NCBI GenBank assembly: GCA_964556005.1
Contig: CAZKUR010000015.1
Coordinates: 1 to 64,000, forward strand
DNA: 64,000 nt
Source: CAZKUR01 sp964556005
GTDB taxonomy: Bacteria; Bacteroidota; Ignavibacteria; Ignavibacteriales; Ignavibacteriaceae
Direction: 5' to 3'
Part shown: in pieces, positions 8,904 through 18,397 of the stretch
Numbering within the stretch: the first letter of the stretch is position 1
How the letters are laid out: every line of letters begins with the position of its first letter
Notes under the pieces: generated by a model
The model's input: the letters and a program-made list of their open reading frames with translations, nothing else
What the model was told of the DNA's origin: nothing
The model's database searches: none
Made by a program: the position numbers and the translations under genes

Positions 8904-10067
8904 ATGCCTTTCTATGTGAAAGTTGGGAAAGTTCCTCCCAAAAGACATACAACATTTTATAAACCGGACGGTAAATCGCTGTACCGGGAGGAATTATTCA
9001 GCACAAAAGGATTTTCAGGTATTTATTCGAATAAATATCATATTTATATGCCCCCGCAAGTTGAAAGCTTGAATGAAGTTCCATTGGATAATGATAATAT
9101 GTGGAAAGATGCTCCATTAAAATATTATCATTTTTTTACTGATGAGAAACAAACAAAAGGAGATTTTTTAATATCACGAAACGAATTTTTAAAAAATGAT
9201 CATTGCATCATGTCAACTGCTCATGTAAGTGAGGATACGGATATATTTTTCAGAAACAGCTTTATGCATGAAATGATTTTTGTTCATCACGGAGAAGGCG
9301 AATTTTTATCCGAGTACGGAACGCTTCCATTTGAACAATGGGATTATATAATGGTTCCGAAAGGTACAACTTATCAAATCAAATTTAAAAATTACGATCA
9401 TAATAAGTTATTCATTGTTGAGTCAGATACTCCGTTTGAAATACCGAAACATTTTAGAAACGAATACGGACAACTCTATGAAGACGCTCCGTATTATGAA
9501 CGCGATTTTAAAGTACCTCAATACGCCGAGCCGATTGATGAATTAGGTGATTTTACTTTGATGCTGAAAGTCGATAACCGGATGTTTGAATATCATCTTC
9601 CCCATCATCCTTTTGATGTTGTCGGTTGGGATGGATTTCTTTATCCGTATACTTTTAACATAAAAGAATATGCGCCCAAAGTCGGCAAGCTGCATTTGCC
9701 GCCGCCGATTCACTTAGTATTTACAACCGAACATTTCGTAGTTTGTAATTTTGTACCGAGATTATTTGATTTTGATCCCCAGTCGATCCCGGCTCCATAT
9801 TATCATTCCAATGTAGACAGCGATGAAGTTATCTATTATGTTTACGGCGATTTCATGTCGAGAAAAGGAATAAAGGAGGGTTCAATTACGCTGCATCCAA
9901 TGGGAATTCCTCATGGACCTCAGCCGGGCAAAACCGAAGCTTCTATCGGGAAAAAGGAAACCGACGAGTATGCAATTATGATTGACAATTTCAAAAGAAT
10001 TAGACTAACTAAAAATGTTAAAGAAACGATGGCCGAAGCATATGAAAAATCATGGTTAGAAAATTAA
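8904..10067 (+). CDS. hmgA: Homogentisate 1,2-dioxygenase
   Basis: A 387-residue cupin-type Fe(II) ring-cleavage dioxygenase converting homogentisate to 4-maleylacetoacetate. Supporting motifs are NSFMHEMIFVHHGEGE, WDGFLYPYTFNI, and the His/Glu-rich YYHSNVDSDEVIYYVYGDF followed by HPMGIPHGPQPG, which supply the iron ligands. It is shorter than the ~440-residue mammalian type and matches the compact bacterial form. AGGAGGT at 8895-8901 is a near-perfect ribosome-binding site. It lies 48 bp after hppD. Confidence 0.95.
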   Translation: MPFYVKVGKVPPKRHTTFYKPDGKSLYREELFSTKGFSGIYSNKYHIYMPPQVESLNEVPLDNDNMWKDAPLKYYHFFTDEKQTKGDFLISRNEFLKNDHCIMSTAHVSEDTDIFFRNSFMHEMIFVHHGEGEFLSEYGTLPFEQWDYIMVPKGTTYQIKFKNYDHNKLFIVESDTPFEIPKHFRNEYGQLYEDAPYYERDFKVPQYAEPIDELGDFTLMLKVDNRMFEYHLPHHPFDVVGWDGFLYPYTFNIKEYAPKVGKLHLPPPIHLVFTTEHFVVCNFVPRLFDFDPQSIPAPYYHSNVDSDEVIYYVYGDFMSRKGIKEGSITLHPMGIPHGPQPGKTEASIGKKETDEYAIMIDNFKRIRLTKNVKETMAEAYEKSWLEN

Positions 10068-10081
10068 TTTCGATCTCGTAA

Positions 10082-10202
10082 AAGGTTGTTTTAAAAAACC
10101 TGTTAATAAAAATAATTATTTGTAAAAAGAACAATTTCTTTTTCTTTGGATAAGCAAAAGGATATTTTTATTTTTTGGTTGTGTAAATTTTGAAACAACC
10201 TT
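10082..10202. repeat. 10-bp inverted repeat in the hmgA-aminotransferase gap
   Basis: AAGGTTGTTT at 10082-10091 is an exact reverse complement of AAACAACCTT at 10193-10202, enclosing about 100 AT-rich bases. It could be a structured spacer or a processing or attenuation element; the role is unknown. Confidence 0.45.
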
Positions 10203-10216
10203 AAAAATTAATTATA

Positions 10217-11326
10217 ATGATAAAAATTCCTAAACACGTTCAAGAATTAAAACCTTACAAAGCAGGGAAGCCTATAGAAGAGCTTGCAAGAGAAAAAGGG
10301 TTAACAAGAATAGTCAAATTGGCATCAAACGAAAATCCTTTAGGGCCTTCTCCGAAAGCGGTTGAAGCCGCAAAAAAATATTTAGATCAGCTTCACAGGT
10401 ATACAAATCCTTCGGCTTACCGGTTAGTTCATGCACTTGCAAAAAAGTATAATAAAAAACCGGAACAAATTGTTACGGGAAGCGGTTCGGATTCCATTCT
10501 GCAATATATCGTTACGGCATTCAGCGATGAAGATGATAAAATCTTAACTTCTGAAGGAACTTTTATAGGCTGGTACGTAAACACTGATAAATACGGAAGG
10601 AAATCAATTAAAGTTCCATTAAAAAATTATCACTTCGATTTGGATGGAATCATTAAAAATATTAGTGCTAAAACTAAGATCATTTATCTTGCAAATCCCA
10701 ATAATCCAACCGGGACTATGTTTTCAAAAAAAGAATTTGAAAATTTTATAAATGAAGTTCCTAAAAATGTTTTAGTAGTTTTAGATGAGGCATATACTGT
10801 TTATGCTGATTCAAATCCTGAATATCCAAACGGATTAAATTACGAATTGGAAAATTTAATTGTGCTTAGAACTTTATCTAAGGCTTATGGGTTGGCAGGA
10901 TTACGAATTGGTTTTGCTGTTGGACCTGAAGTTTTGATAAAGGAATTGTATAAAGTTAAGCTTCCTTTCGAACCGAATATACTTGCACAAGAGGCTGCAA
11001 TCGCTGCAATTGAAGACGATGATTTTTTGGATAAAACAAAAAAGCAAAATGAAAAATCATTAAAAAAGATGCAAAAGAAATTTGATGAACTCGGAATAGA
11101 GTATGTCACCACATCAGCAAATTTTTATTTGATATTGTTTCCTTCCGAGGAGATCACTGCAAAATTTAATGAGAAATGCTTAGATAGAGGATTAATTTTA
11201 CGACATGTTAATACTTTCGGTATCCCTAACGGGATAAGGATCAATTCAGGTACCGACGAAGAAACCGATTATGCACTGGAAGTAATTGAAGAAGTTTATA
11301 ATAAAATTTTAGTTGAACATAAATAA
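10217..11326 (+). CDS. hisC: Class II aminotransferase of the histidinol-phosphate aminotransferase family
   Basis: A 369-residue fold-type I PLP enzyme. It has KLASNENPLGPSPKA at the N-terminus, the cofactor Asp/Tyr region VVLDEAYTVYAD, the PLP-binding lysine in RTLSKAYGLAGLRIG, and the phosphate-binding Arg in GIRINSGT. By sequence it is HisC-like, and it may serve histidine synthesis. It lies inside the tyrosine-degradation cluster and no other his gene is in the window. HisC homologues can transaminate aromatic amino acids, so I infer it may make 4-hydroxyphenylpyruvate for HppD. Which substrate it prefers cannot be read from the sequence. Confidence 0.85.
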   Translation: MIKIPKHVQELKPYKAGKPIEELAREKGLTRIVKLASNENPLGPSPKAVEAAKKYLDQLHRYTNPSAYRLVHALAKKYNKKPEQIVTGSGSDSILQYIVTAFSDEDDKILTSEGTFIGWYVNTDKYGRKSIKVPLKNYHFDLDGIIKNISAKTKIIYLANPNNPTGTMFSKKEFENFINEVPKNVLVVLDEAYTVYADSNPEYPNGLNYELENLIVLRTLSKAYGLAGLRIGFAVGPEVLIKELYKVKLPFEPNILAQEAAIAAIEDDDFLDKTKKQNEKSLKKMQKKFDELGIEYVTTSANFYLILFPSEEITAKFNEKCLDRGLILRHVNTFGIPNGIRINSGTDEETDYALEVIEEVYNKILVEHK

Positions 11327-11443
11327 TAGAATTGAAATCAAATAAATCTCTATGGTTTTTGAAAGAATTTTATTGAATCTTTTCTGAGTTCATTTGTATT
11401 ATATATCATCACTTACCATTATTCTAAAATTTACGGAGAAGAA

Positions 11444-12466
11444 ATGAAATTAGTTACTTTTATATTTAACAATAATGAAAGACTCGGACTTTATTTTGAA
11501 GACAGAATTTATGATCTAAAAATCAGTGCACAGGAATTAAAAATTTCACTTCCATCTCAAATGAATCAATTTTTGGAAGGTGGTGATGAATTAATTAATT
11601 CTGCTGTGAAAGTGGACGAAGCAATTAAAGACGGAACTATTAAAAAATTTCTTAAAAAAAGTGATGTTAAACTTATAGCCCCGGTTCCTCATCCGAAATC
11701 CTGCAGAGACGGATATGCTTTTCGCCAGCACGTAGCTACAGCAAGAAGAAACCGGGGAGTGGAAATGATTCCCGAGTTCGATCAATTTCCTATTTTTTAT
11801 TTTACGAATCATAATTCAATTATCGGCGAAGGTGATCTTTTAGTTGAGAATGATCATCTCAATAGACTGGATTTTGAACTGGAGTGCGCTATTGTTTTAA
11901 GCAAGCACGGAAAAAATATCGACGTAAAAGATGCAGACAGCTTTATTGCCGGCTATATGATTATGAATGATTTTTCCGCACGACAATTGCAAATGGAGGA
12001 AATGAAATTAAATTTAGGCCCCGCTAAAGGAAAAGATTTTGCAACTGCTATCGGGCCCTGGATGGTAACCAAAGCGGAATTGGAACAGTACAAAATTTCT
12101 ACTCCACAGGGAGATAAATATGATCTTGAAATGAAAGCTTTTCATAACGGCAGGCAAATTTCAAACGGAAATTTAAAAGATATGAACTGGACTTTTGCCG
12201 AAATAATAGAAAGAGTTTCCTACGGAGTTGAAGTTTTTCCGGGTGATGTTATCGGTTCGGGTACCTGCGGAACAGGATGCTACCTGGAATTGAACGGAAC
12301 GTGGGCATTGGAAGCAAAACAAAAAGGTGAGAATTTCACTCCAATCTGGCTTAAAGAAGGTGATACGATTGAAATGGAAATAACCGGGCTGGGAAAACTT
12401 TCAAACAAAATTTTGAAATCTCCTAATGACTTTTCAATTTTAGCAAAAAAGAAAAATGTAAAATGA
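11444..12466 (+). CDS. Fumarylacetoacetase (FAH family hydrolase)
   Basis: A 340-residue protein with the FAH catalytic fold. Metal-binding acidic residues are in RLDFELECAIVL; the catalytic region includes NDFSARQLQ and KGKDFATAIGPW; PGDVIGSGTCGTGC is also typical. The RQHVATARRNRG block with its substrate-binding residues is characteristic of fumarylacetoacetate hydrolases. In this cluster it should cleave fumarylacetoacetate to fumarate and acetoacetate. Its stop overlaps the next start (ATGA), so it is coupled to the flavin reductase-like gene. Confidence 0.88.
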   Translation: MKLVTFIFNNNERLGLYFEDRIYDLKISAQELKISLPSQMNQFLEGGDELINSAVKVDEAIKDGTIKKFLKKSDVKLIAPVPHPKSCRDGYAFRQHVATARRNRGVEMIPEFDQFPIFYFTNHNSIIGEGDLLVENDHLNRLDFELECAIVLSKHGKNIDVKDADSFIAGYMIMNDFSARQLQMEEMKLNLGPAKGKDFATAIGPWMVTKAELEQYKISTPQGDKYDLEMKAFHNGRQISNGNLKDMNWTFAEIIERVSYGVEVFPGDVIGSGTCGTGCYLELNGTWALEAKQKGENFTPIWLKEGDTIEMEITGLGKLSNKILKSPNDFSILAKKKNVK

Positions 12467-13437
12467 TTCATTTCGAACCCAAAGACTTACCGCAGCCAAA
12501 AGTTCATCAGTATTTATTAGGAGGAGTCGGGCCAAGGCCGATAGCGCTTGTTTCAACACTTTCAAAAGATGGAACGCCTAATTTAACCCCATTTTCTTTT
12601 TTCAATTGTTTTGGATCCAATCCGCCCATAATTGCATTCTCACCTTCACGGAGAGGAAGGAATGCAACTTTGAAGGATACATATTACAATTTAATCGATA
12701 CAAATGAATGTGTAGTTCAATCCGTAACGTATCCTATGGTTGAACAAATAAGTTTCGCTTCTTCCGAATTTCCGCCTGATGTGAACGAATTTGAAAAAAG
12801 CGGATTAACTCCAATTAGATCGGATCTTGTAAAACCATTTAGAGTAAAAGAATCTCCTTTCCAGATGGAATGTATATTGAGAGAAATGAGAAGCTTCGGT
12901 GAAGGGGGAGCTTCGGCGAACATTGCAATTTGTGAAGTTATTAAATTTCATGTCGCAGAAGACATTATTGAAAACGGAATTATTCAACCAAAGTTGATAG
13001 ATCTTGTCTCAAGAATGTCTGCAAATTATTATTGCCGTGCAAACGGCCATGCGATATTTGAGGTTGAAAAGCCATCTTTAAATTTCGGTATCGGTTATGA
13101 GCAACTGCCAAAATTTATGAAAGAGTCGACTATTTATTCCGGAAATGATCTCGGGAAATTTTGTTCAATTCAAGCATTGCCCAGCAAAGATGAAGTTGAA
13201 AAATTTATTCATGAATTTAGCTTCGAAGAAATAGAAGGACAAGAATTTTCAGAGGAAGCATTTTATCGTTATCAAATGCATAACAATTACGAGAAAATGT
13301 TGAAGGTCGTTTTAAAATTAGCAAAAGAAAATCATCCAAAGAAAAAAATGTTCTTAGAGCTTACTTCAAAATGTGCAATTGAAAACAACGACAAAGATTT
13401 CGCTTGGAAAACAGCTTTATATGTTGATAAAATTTAA
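12463..13437 (+). CDS. Flavin reductase-like (FMN-binding split barrel) protein with C-terminal extension
   Basis: A 324-residue protein. The first ~200 residues are a flavin reductase-like split barrel: GPRPIALVSTLSKDGTPNL, FFNCFGSNPPIIAFSP and a conserved CEVIKFHVAE sheet. About 100 further residues, partly helical, follow; ordinary members have 150-210 residues. Translation is coupled to the FAH gene by an ATGA overlap. A flavin reductase has no assigned step in the homogentisate pathway, so its place here is unexplained. It may supply reduced flavin or be a divergent non-redox member. Confidence 0.78.
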   Translation: MIHFEPKDLPQPKVHQYLLGGVGPRPIALVSTLSKDGTPNLTPFSFFNCFGSNPPIIAFSPSRRGRNATLKDTYYNLIDTNECVVQSVTYPMVEQISFASSEFPPDVNEFEKSGLTPIRSDLVKPFRVKESPFQMECILREMRSFGEGGASANIAICEVIKFHVAEDIIENGIIQPKLIDLVSRMSANYYCRANGHAIFEVEKPSLNFGIGYEQLPKFMKESTIYSGNDLGKFCSIQALPSKDEVEKFIHEFSFEEIEGQEFSEEAFYRYQMHNNYEKMLKVVLKLAKENHPKKKMFLELTSKCAIENNDKDFAWKTALYVDKI

Positions 13438-13462
13438 AACGGATTTATGATTTTTTTTAAAG

Positions 13463-15445
13463 ATGTATAGTAAATTGAAAACTCCTATTTGGCAGCCATC
13501 CTCAGAAAGAGTTCGTCATTCGAATATGACGGCATTTATGCGTTATGTTGAGAATCTAACGAAAATACCTGTTAAAAATTACGATGACATTTATAACTGG
13601 TCTCTTAACAATACTGAAGAATTTTGGAAATCGATATGGGTTATAGGAGGAATGATTCATTCAAAATCATTCGATAAAATTTTATCAAGCCGGAACATGC
13701 TGGAGGCAAAATGGTTTGAAGGAGCAAAACTGAATTTCGCAGAAAATTTACTGAGATACAGAGACAATCAAACAGCTATAATAAGTGCCCGTGAAGAGTC
13801 TCCAACTTTCAAAATAACTTATGCGGAATTGTATAACAATGTTTCATCATTAGCGTTTGGTTTAAAAAAGTTAGGTGTAAAAAAAGGAGATAGAGTTGCC
13901 GGGTTTGTAACAGATATTCCCGAAGCGATTATTGCAATGCTTGCTACAACAAGCATCGGTGCAGTTTGGTCGTCTTGTTCTCCCGATTTCGGATTAAAAG
14001 GAGTACTCGATAGATTCGGGCAAATTCAGCCTAAAATTCTTTTTGCAATTGAAAGCTATAAATATAATGGCAAATTGATAGATTGTAAAAGTAAGATTAA
14101 ACAAATAACCGAAAATATACCGGATATAGAAAACATTGTATTGATTCCTCAGTTTAATGATTTTACGAAGATGAAGAAGCAAGATGAAATATTTTTAGAC
14201 AAAGGTACGAAGTGGCTGAACATAAACGATTTACTTTCACTTCCTGCCGGCGAAATCGAATTTGAACAAGTGCCGTTTGATCACCCGGTTTATATTATGT
14301 ATTCCTCAGGTACAACAGGAGTACCAAAATGTATCGTGCATGGAGTTGGCGGAACACTACTTCAGCATTATAAAGAATTATCACTTCATACAAATTTAAA
14401 ACGCAATGATGTTATAACTTACTACACAACATGCGGATGGATGATGTGGAACTGGCTTGTCAGTTCATTAATGATTGGCTCTACAGTTTTTTTGTATGAC
14501 GGTAGTCCTGCTTACCCCGGTATAAATGTTTTATGGCAAAATATTGAAGAAGAAAAAGTTTCTGTTTTCGGTACGAGTCCGAAGTTTATCGGCATATGTC
14601 AAAAATCGGGATTGGTTCCAAAGAAACAATACGATTTATCAAACCTTAAAACCATTTTATCAACCGGCTCTCCTCTTACACAAGAAAATTTTAGATGGGT
14701 TTATGAAAATGTAAAAGAAGATTTGCAGCTTTCTTCAATCTCCGGAGGTACAGATATTATTTCCTGTTTTATGCTTGGCAATCCTAATTTACCTGTATAT
14801 CCCGGTGAAATTCAATGTAGAGGACTTGGGATGAAGGTAGAAGCATACAACGAAAACGGCGAACCTGTAATTGAACAAAAAGGAGAACTTGTTTGTACTG
14901 CTCCATTTCCATCAAGACCTGTTTATTTTTGGAATGATCCTGATATGAAAAAATATAAAGCTGCTTATTATAATTACTATCCTGATGTATGGAGGCATGG
15001 TGATTATATTACGATCACAGAAAACGGCGGAATCATTGTTTACGGGCGTTCTGATGCCACATTAAATCCAGGCGGCGTGAGAATAGGCACAGGAGAAATT
15101 TACCGGATTGTGGAAGGAATGGATGAAGTTATCGACAGCATTGCTGTTGCACAAAATTGGAATAATGATCAACGCATCGTTTTATTCGTTGTTTTAAAAG
15201 AAAAATTGAAACTCGACAAAGTATTAATTGAAAAAATTAAAAACAATATAAAAGCTTCGGCAACTCCACGGCATATGCCACATAAAATTATTCAGATATC
15301 GGAAGTGCCGAGAACAATCAGCGGTAAAAAAGTTGAGCTTGCTGTGACTAAAGTTATTCACGGGGAAAGGGTCGAAAATAAAGATGCCCTTTTGAATCCT
15401 CACACGTTGGATCAATTCTTGAAGATACCTGAATTAAATAGTTAG
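13463..15445 (+). CDS. aacS: Acetoacetyl-CoA synthetase (acetoacetate-CoA ligase)
   Basis: A 660-residue ANL-superfamily adenylate-forming enzyme. It shows the ATP-binding loop YSSGTTGVPKCIVHG, TTCGWMMWNW, the adenosine-binding region SSISGGTDIISCF, the hinge region YGRSDATLNPGGVRIGTGEIY, and the catalytic lysine in RTISGKKVELAV. SGGTDIISCF and the ~650-residue length are typical of acetoacetate-CoA ligase. It activates the acetoacetate released by fumarylacetoacetase, closing the tyrosine route to acetyl-CoA. It begins 25 bp after the flavin reductase-like gene. Confidence 0.93.
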   Translation: MYSKLKTPIWQPSSERVRHSNMTAFMRYVENLTKIPVKNYDDIYNWSLNNTEEFWKSIWVIGGMIHSKSFDKILSSRNMLEAKWFEGAKLNFAENLLRYRDNQTAIISAREESPTFKITYAELYNNVSSLAFGLKKLGVKKGDRVAGFVTDIPEAIIAMLATTSIGAVWSSCSPDFGLKGVLDRFGQIQPKILFAIESYKYNGKLIDCKSKIKQITENIPDIENIVLIPQFNDFTKMKKQDEIFLDKGTKWLNINDLLSLPAGEIEFEQVPFDHPVYIMYSSGTTGVPKCIVHGVGGTLLQHYKELSLHTNLKRNDVITYYTTCGWMMWNWLVSSLMIGSTVFLYDGSPAYPGINVLWQNIEEEKVSVFGTSPKFIGICQKSGLVPKKQYDLSNLKTILSTGSPLTQENFRWVYENVKEDLQLSSISGGTDIISCFMLGNPNLPVYPGEIQCRGLGMKVEAYNENGEPVIEQKGELVCTAPFPSRPVYFWNDPDMKKYKAAYYNYYPDVWRHGDYITITENGGIIVYGRSDATLNPGGVRIGTGEIYRIVEGMDEVIDSIAVAQNWNNDQRIVLFVVLKEKLKLDKVLIEKIKNNIKASATPRHMPHKIIQISEVPRTISGKKVELAVTKVIHGERVENKDALLNPHTLDQFLKIPELNS

Positions 15446-15467
15446 ATTGTAATTATTAAAAGGAAAT

Positions 15468-15809
15468 ATGATGAATTTTGATTTCTATGTTACAGGGAGC
15501 GTTATCGTTGAAGTAGTAAATTTAAAAAGCGCTACAATGAAAGAGGCGGAAGAGTTTAAAAAAATTATTTTCAAGCATATTGATGAAGGTTTTAAAAAAT
15601 TCGTTATCAATCTCGATCAATGTACTTTTATTGATTCAACTTTCTTAAGTACTCTTGTATCTGCATATAAAAAAATACTTTCGATTAAAGGCGATTTGAA
15701 ACTATCTTGTGTCCATCATCAATTAAATTCATTGATTGAACTGACAGGAACAAGAAAAGTTTTTAAAATTTATAGTACGGCTGAAAAAACAATTGAAAGT
15801 TTTAGTTAA
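15468..15809 (+). CDS. STAS-domain anti-sigma factor antagonist
   Basis: A 113-residue single STAS domain. LDQCTFIDSTFLSTLVSAYK contains the conserved Asp-Ser pair (DS), where the serine is the usual phosphorylation site of SpoIIAA-like proteins. It lies 22 bp after aacS and may be co-transcribed, though no kinase or sigma factor partner is nearby. The probable role is partner-switching regulation in the cytoplasm; its target is unknown. Confidence 0.85.
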   Translation: MMNFDFYVTGSVIVEVVNLKSATMKEAEEFKKIIFKHIDEGFKKFVINLDQCTFIDSTFLSTLVSAYKKILSIKGDLKLSCVHHQLNSLIELTGTRKVFKIYSTAEKTIESFS

Positions 15810-15949
15810 TTTTTATTCTCACTACTGAGAAGTAAAGAATTCTTCACTTTTAACCTCTGAGAATCATTTCAAAAAAAAATAAAAGAGCAGGTTTTTCATC
15901 CCCATAAAATGCTCAAAAGACCATTTAAAAATTATTCTTCAATACACTT

Positions 15950-15972
15950 TTTTGGCGTAAGAATTGCCAAAA
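15950..15972. promoter_or_regulatory. Candidate operator upstream of cydA
   Basis: The inverted repeat TTTTGGC-N9-GCCAAAA has arms at 15950-15956 and 15966-15972, 70 bp before cydA. Size and symmetry suit a dimeric regulator, but it matches neither the FNR nor the Rex consensus. Assignment rests on position only. Confidence 0.3.
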
Positions 15973-16040
15973 TCCATCAGTCATTGTTTTTGGAAAGAAT
16001 TTGATTCTAATAAATTCTATAAGTTAAAAGGAGAAAAAAG

Positions 16041-17375
16041 ATGGATGTAGTGCTTCTATCCAGATTACAGTTTGCTATGACAATCGGGTTTCACTTCATC
16101 TTTCCGCCGATTTCTATCGGTTTAGCCTGGCTTTTGGTTATCATTGAGGCAAAAGGCTGGCGAAAAAAAGATGAAGCCTTTGAACGTCTGGGAAAGTTTT
16201 TAGGAAAAATCCTCGCACTTACTTTTGCAGTCGGGGTAGCAAGCGGTATTGTAATGGAGTTTCAATTCGGAACTAATTGGGCGGAATATTCAAAATTCGT
16301 CGGTGATATTTTTGGAGCGCCGTTAGCTGCCGAAGGAGTTTTTGCTTTTTTTCTTGAATCTACATTTTTGGGCCTATATTTATTTGGAAGGAATAAAGTA
16401 TCGAAAGGTGTTCATTGGTTTTCTATTTTTATGGTAGCTGTCGGTGCAACGATTTCCGCATTCTGGATTTTAGTTGCCGGTTCATGGATGCAGACACCAG
16501 CAGGCTACATAATCAAAAACGGTCGTGCGGAGCTTACAAATTTTTGGGCCGCTGTTTTTAATCCATCAACCTTAATAAGATTTTTCCATGTTTTAGATGC
16601 TGCATTAATTACAGGTGCTTTTGTAATTATGGGTATCTCCGCCTATTTAATTCTGAAAAATAAAGAAACCGAACTTGCAAAGAAGGCTATGAAATTGGCA
16701 GTAGGTTTCGGATTGATTGTGGCATTGCTTCAAGTTTTTCCCTTCGGTCATGAAAGCGGAAAAGAGGTAGCAAGAGAACAGCCGGCAAAATTTGCGGCAA
16801 TAGAAGGTTTGTATACCACTCAATCGGGCGCACCATTAGCCATTTTTGCTTTTCCTCAAACTCCTCCCCCTGAATTAAAAGCGAAAATTGAAATACCGGG
16901 CTTATTAAGCTGGCTTGCTTTCGGCAATATTCATGCAAAAATAAAAGGGATAGATGAATTTCCAAAAGAAGATTTACCCCCGCTGTTTATTACATTCGTA
17001 GCATATCATAATATGGTTGTTTTGGGAATGCTTTTTATTCTTATTGCTGCATTGGGATTTGTGCAATTGTACAGAGACAAACTTTGGGACAGTAAAAAAC
17101 TATTGAAAATAATGATATGGGTAAGTCCTCTCCCTGTAGTTGCGTGCCAGCTTGGATGGATTTCTACCGAAGTTGGACGCCAGCCGTGGATTGTTTACAA
17201 CGTTATGAGAACAAAAGATGCAGTTTCAACTGTTGTATCAAGCGGTGATATTTGGTTCTCGATTATTATATTCGGAATAATCTATATACTTCTGCTTTTC
17301 TTGTATCTTTATTTTTTAATAAAAGAAGTGAAACATGGTCCTATTCCGGCACCGGTAAAGGAGGTGGTTGAATAA
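16041..17375 (+). CDS. cydA: Cytochrome bd-type quinol oxidase subunit I
   Basis: A 444-residue, nine-helix inner-membrane protein carrying haems b558, b595 and d. The haem His ligand is in TIGFHFIFPP near the N-terminus, another in RFFHVLDAAL, and the family signature GWISTEVGRQPWIVYN is present. The Q-loop region is short, as in the CIO-like or short-Q-loop group. With CydB it reduces O2 with quinol electrons at high affinity, serving low-oxygen respiration. A ribosome-binding site AAAGGAG precedes the ATG. The stop overlaps cydB (TAATG). Confidence 0.96.
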   Translation: MDVVLLSRLQFAMTIGFHFIFPPISIGLAWLLVIIEAKGWRKKDEAFERLGKFLGKILALTFAVGVASGIVMEFQFGTNWAEYSKFVGDIFGAPLAAEGVFAFFLESTFLGLYLFGRNKVSKGVHWFSIFMVAVGATISAFWILVAGSWMQTPAGYIIKNGRAELTNFWAAVFNPSTLIRFFHVLDAALITGAFVIMGISAYLILKNKETELAKKAMKLAVGFGLIVALLQVFPFGHESGKEVAREQPAKFAAIEGLYTTQSGAPLAIFAFPQTPPPELKAKIEIPGLLSWLAFGNIHAKIKGIDEFPKEDLPPLFITFVAYHNMVVLGMLFILIAALGFVQLYRDKLWDSKKLLKIMIWVSPLPVVACQLGWISTEVGRQPWIVYNVMRTKDAVSTVVSSGDIWFSIIIFGIIYILLLFLYLYFLIKEVKHGPIPAPVKEVVE

Positions 17376-18391
17376 TGGATTTAAATATAATCTGGTTTCT
17401 TTTAGTTGGCGTTTTAATAATTGGATATGCAATTCTTGACGGATTTGATCTTGGAGTTGGAGTGATTCAGCTTTTCACAAAAGACGATAATGAAAAAAGA
17501 ATTAATTTGAATGCCATCGGTCCTGTCTGGGACGGTAATGAAGTCTGGCTGCTTACAGGCGGTGGAGCTTTGTTTGCAGCATTCCCGATTGTTTATGCAA
17601 CTGTTTTCAGCGGATTTTATTTAGCATTTATGTTATTGCTTTTTGCTTTAATTGCCCGTGCCGTTTCTTTCGAGTTCAGGAATAAAGTTGATTCTCCTGG
17701 CTGGAAAAAAATCTGGGATTATTCTTTCGGAATCGGAAGTTTACTCCCTGCCATTTTATTCGGAGTTGCAATCGGAAATATTTTACGTGGAGTTCCGCTT
17801 ACAGGAAGCGGTGAATATTTAGGAAGCTTTTTAGGGTTACTGAATCCATATTCGATTATAGTGGGCCTTGTTAGTTTGAGCATGTTTACAATGCATGGTG
17901 CAATTTATATGACCATGAAATCCGATGGCAGCCAGAGAGAAAAAATGGTTAACTGGGCAAATAGAACATGGATTATTTTTTTGATATTATATGTCATCGC
18001 AACTTTCCTAACTTTTTTTGAAGGAGCATATTTATTTCAAGGTGTGTTGAGCAATGTTTTATTCTGGATATTATTTGTAGTCTTATTATTGTCGATTATA
18101 TTCATTCCCATTTCATTAAAAGGAGAGAAGTTTGGCCGGACATTTTTCCTTTCATCTTTAATGATAGCAGCTATGATCGGCTTAGCTGCTTTAAGCCTTT
18201 TCCCGCGGCTTGTTCCTTCGAGCATAGATTTGGCTTACAGTTTAACGATTTATAATGCTTCATCAACTCCAAGAACTCTGCTGACAATGTTGATTATAGC
18301 TTTGATTGGAATGCCGATCGTAATAGGATATTCGATTTTTGTTTATAGGGTATTTAAAGGAAAAGTAGTTTTAACAAAGGAAAGTTATTGA
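17375..18391 (+). CDS. cydB: Cytochrome bd-type quinol oxidase subunit II
   Basis: A 338-residue polytopic partner of CydA. It has the family's conserved N-terminal YAILDGFDLGVGV and GPVWDGNEVWLLTGGGALFAAFP, and about eight hydrophobic segments. It overlaps cydA by one base. I find no CydX-like short ORF after it and no cydDC nearby. The end of the operon is marked by a hairpin. Confidence 0.95.
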   Translation: MDLNIIWFLLVGVLIIGYAILDGFDLGVGVIQLFTKDDNEKRINLNAIGPVWDGNEVWLLTGGGALFAAFPIVYATVFSGFYLAFMLLLFALIARAVSFEFRNKVDSPGWKKIWDYSFGIGSLLPAILFGVAIGNILRGVPLTGSGEYLGSFLGLLNPYSIIVGLVSLSMFTMHGAIYMTMKSDGSQREKMVNWANRTWIIFLILYVIATFLTFFEGAYLFQGVLSNVLFWILFVVLLLSIIFIPISLKGEKFGRTFFLSSLMIAAMIGLAALSLFPRLVPSSIDLAYSLTIYNASSTPRTLLTMLIIALIGMPIVIGYSIFVYRVFKGKVVLTKESY

Positions 18392-18397
18392 TTTATT

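Noticed and set aside
15990..16020. Possible FNR site before cydA
   Set aside because: Only a single TTGAT half-site is visible, without the ATCAA partner at four bases.
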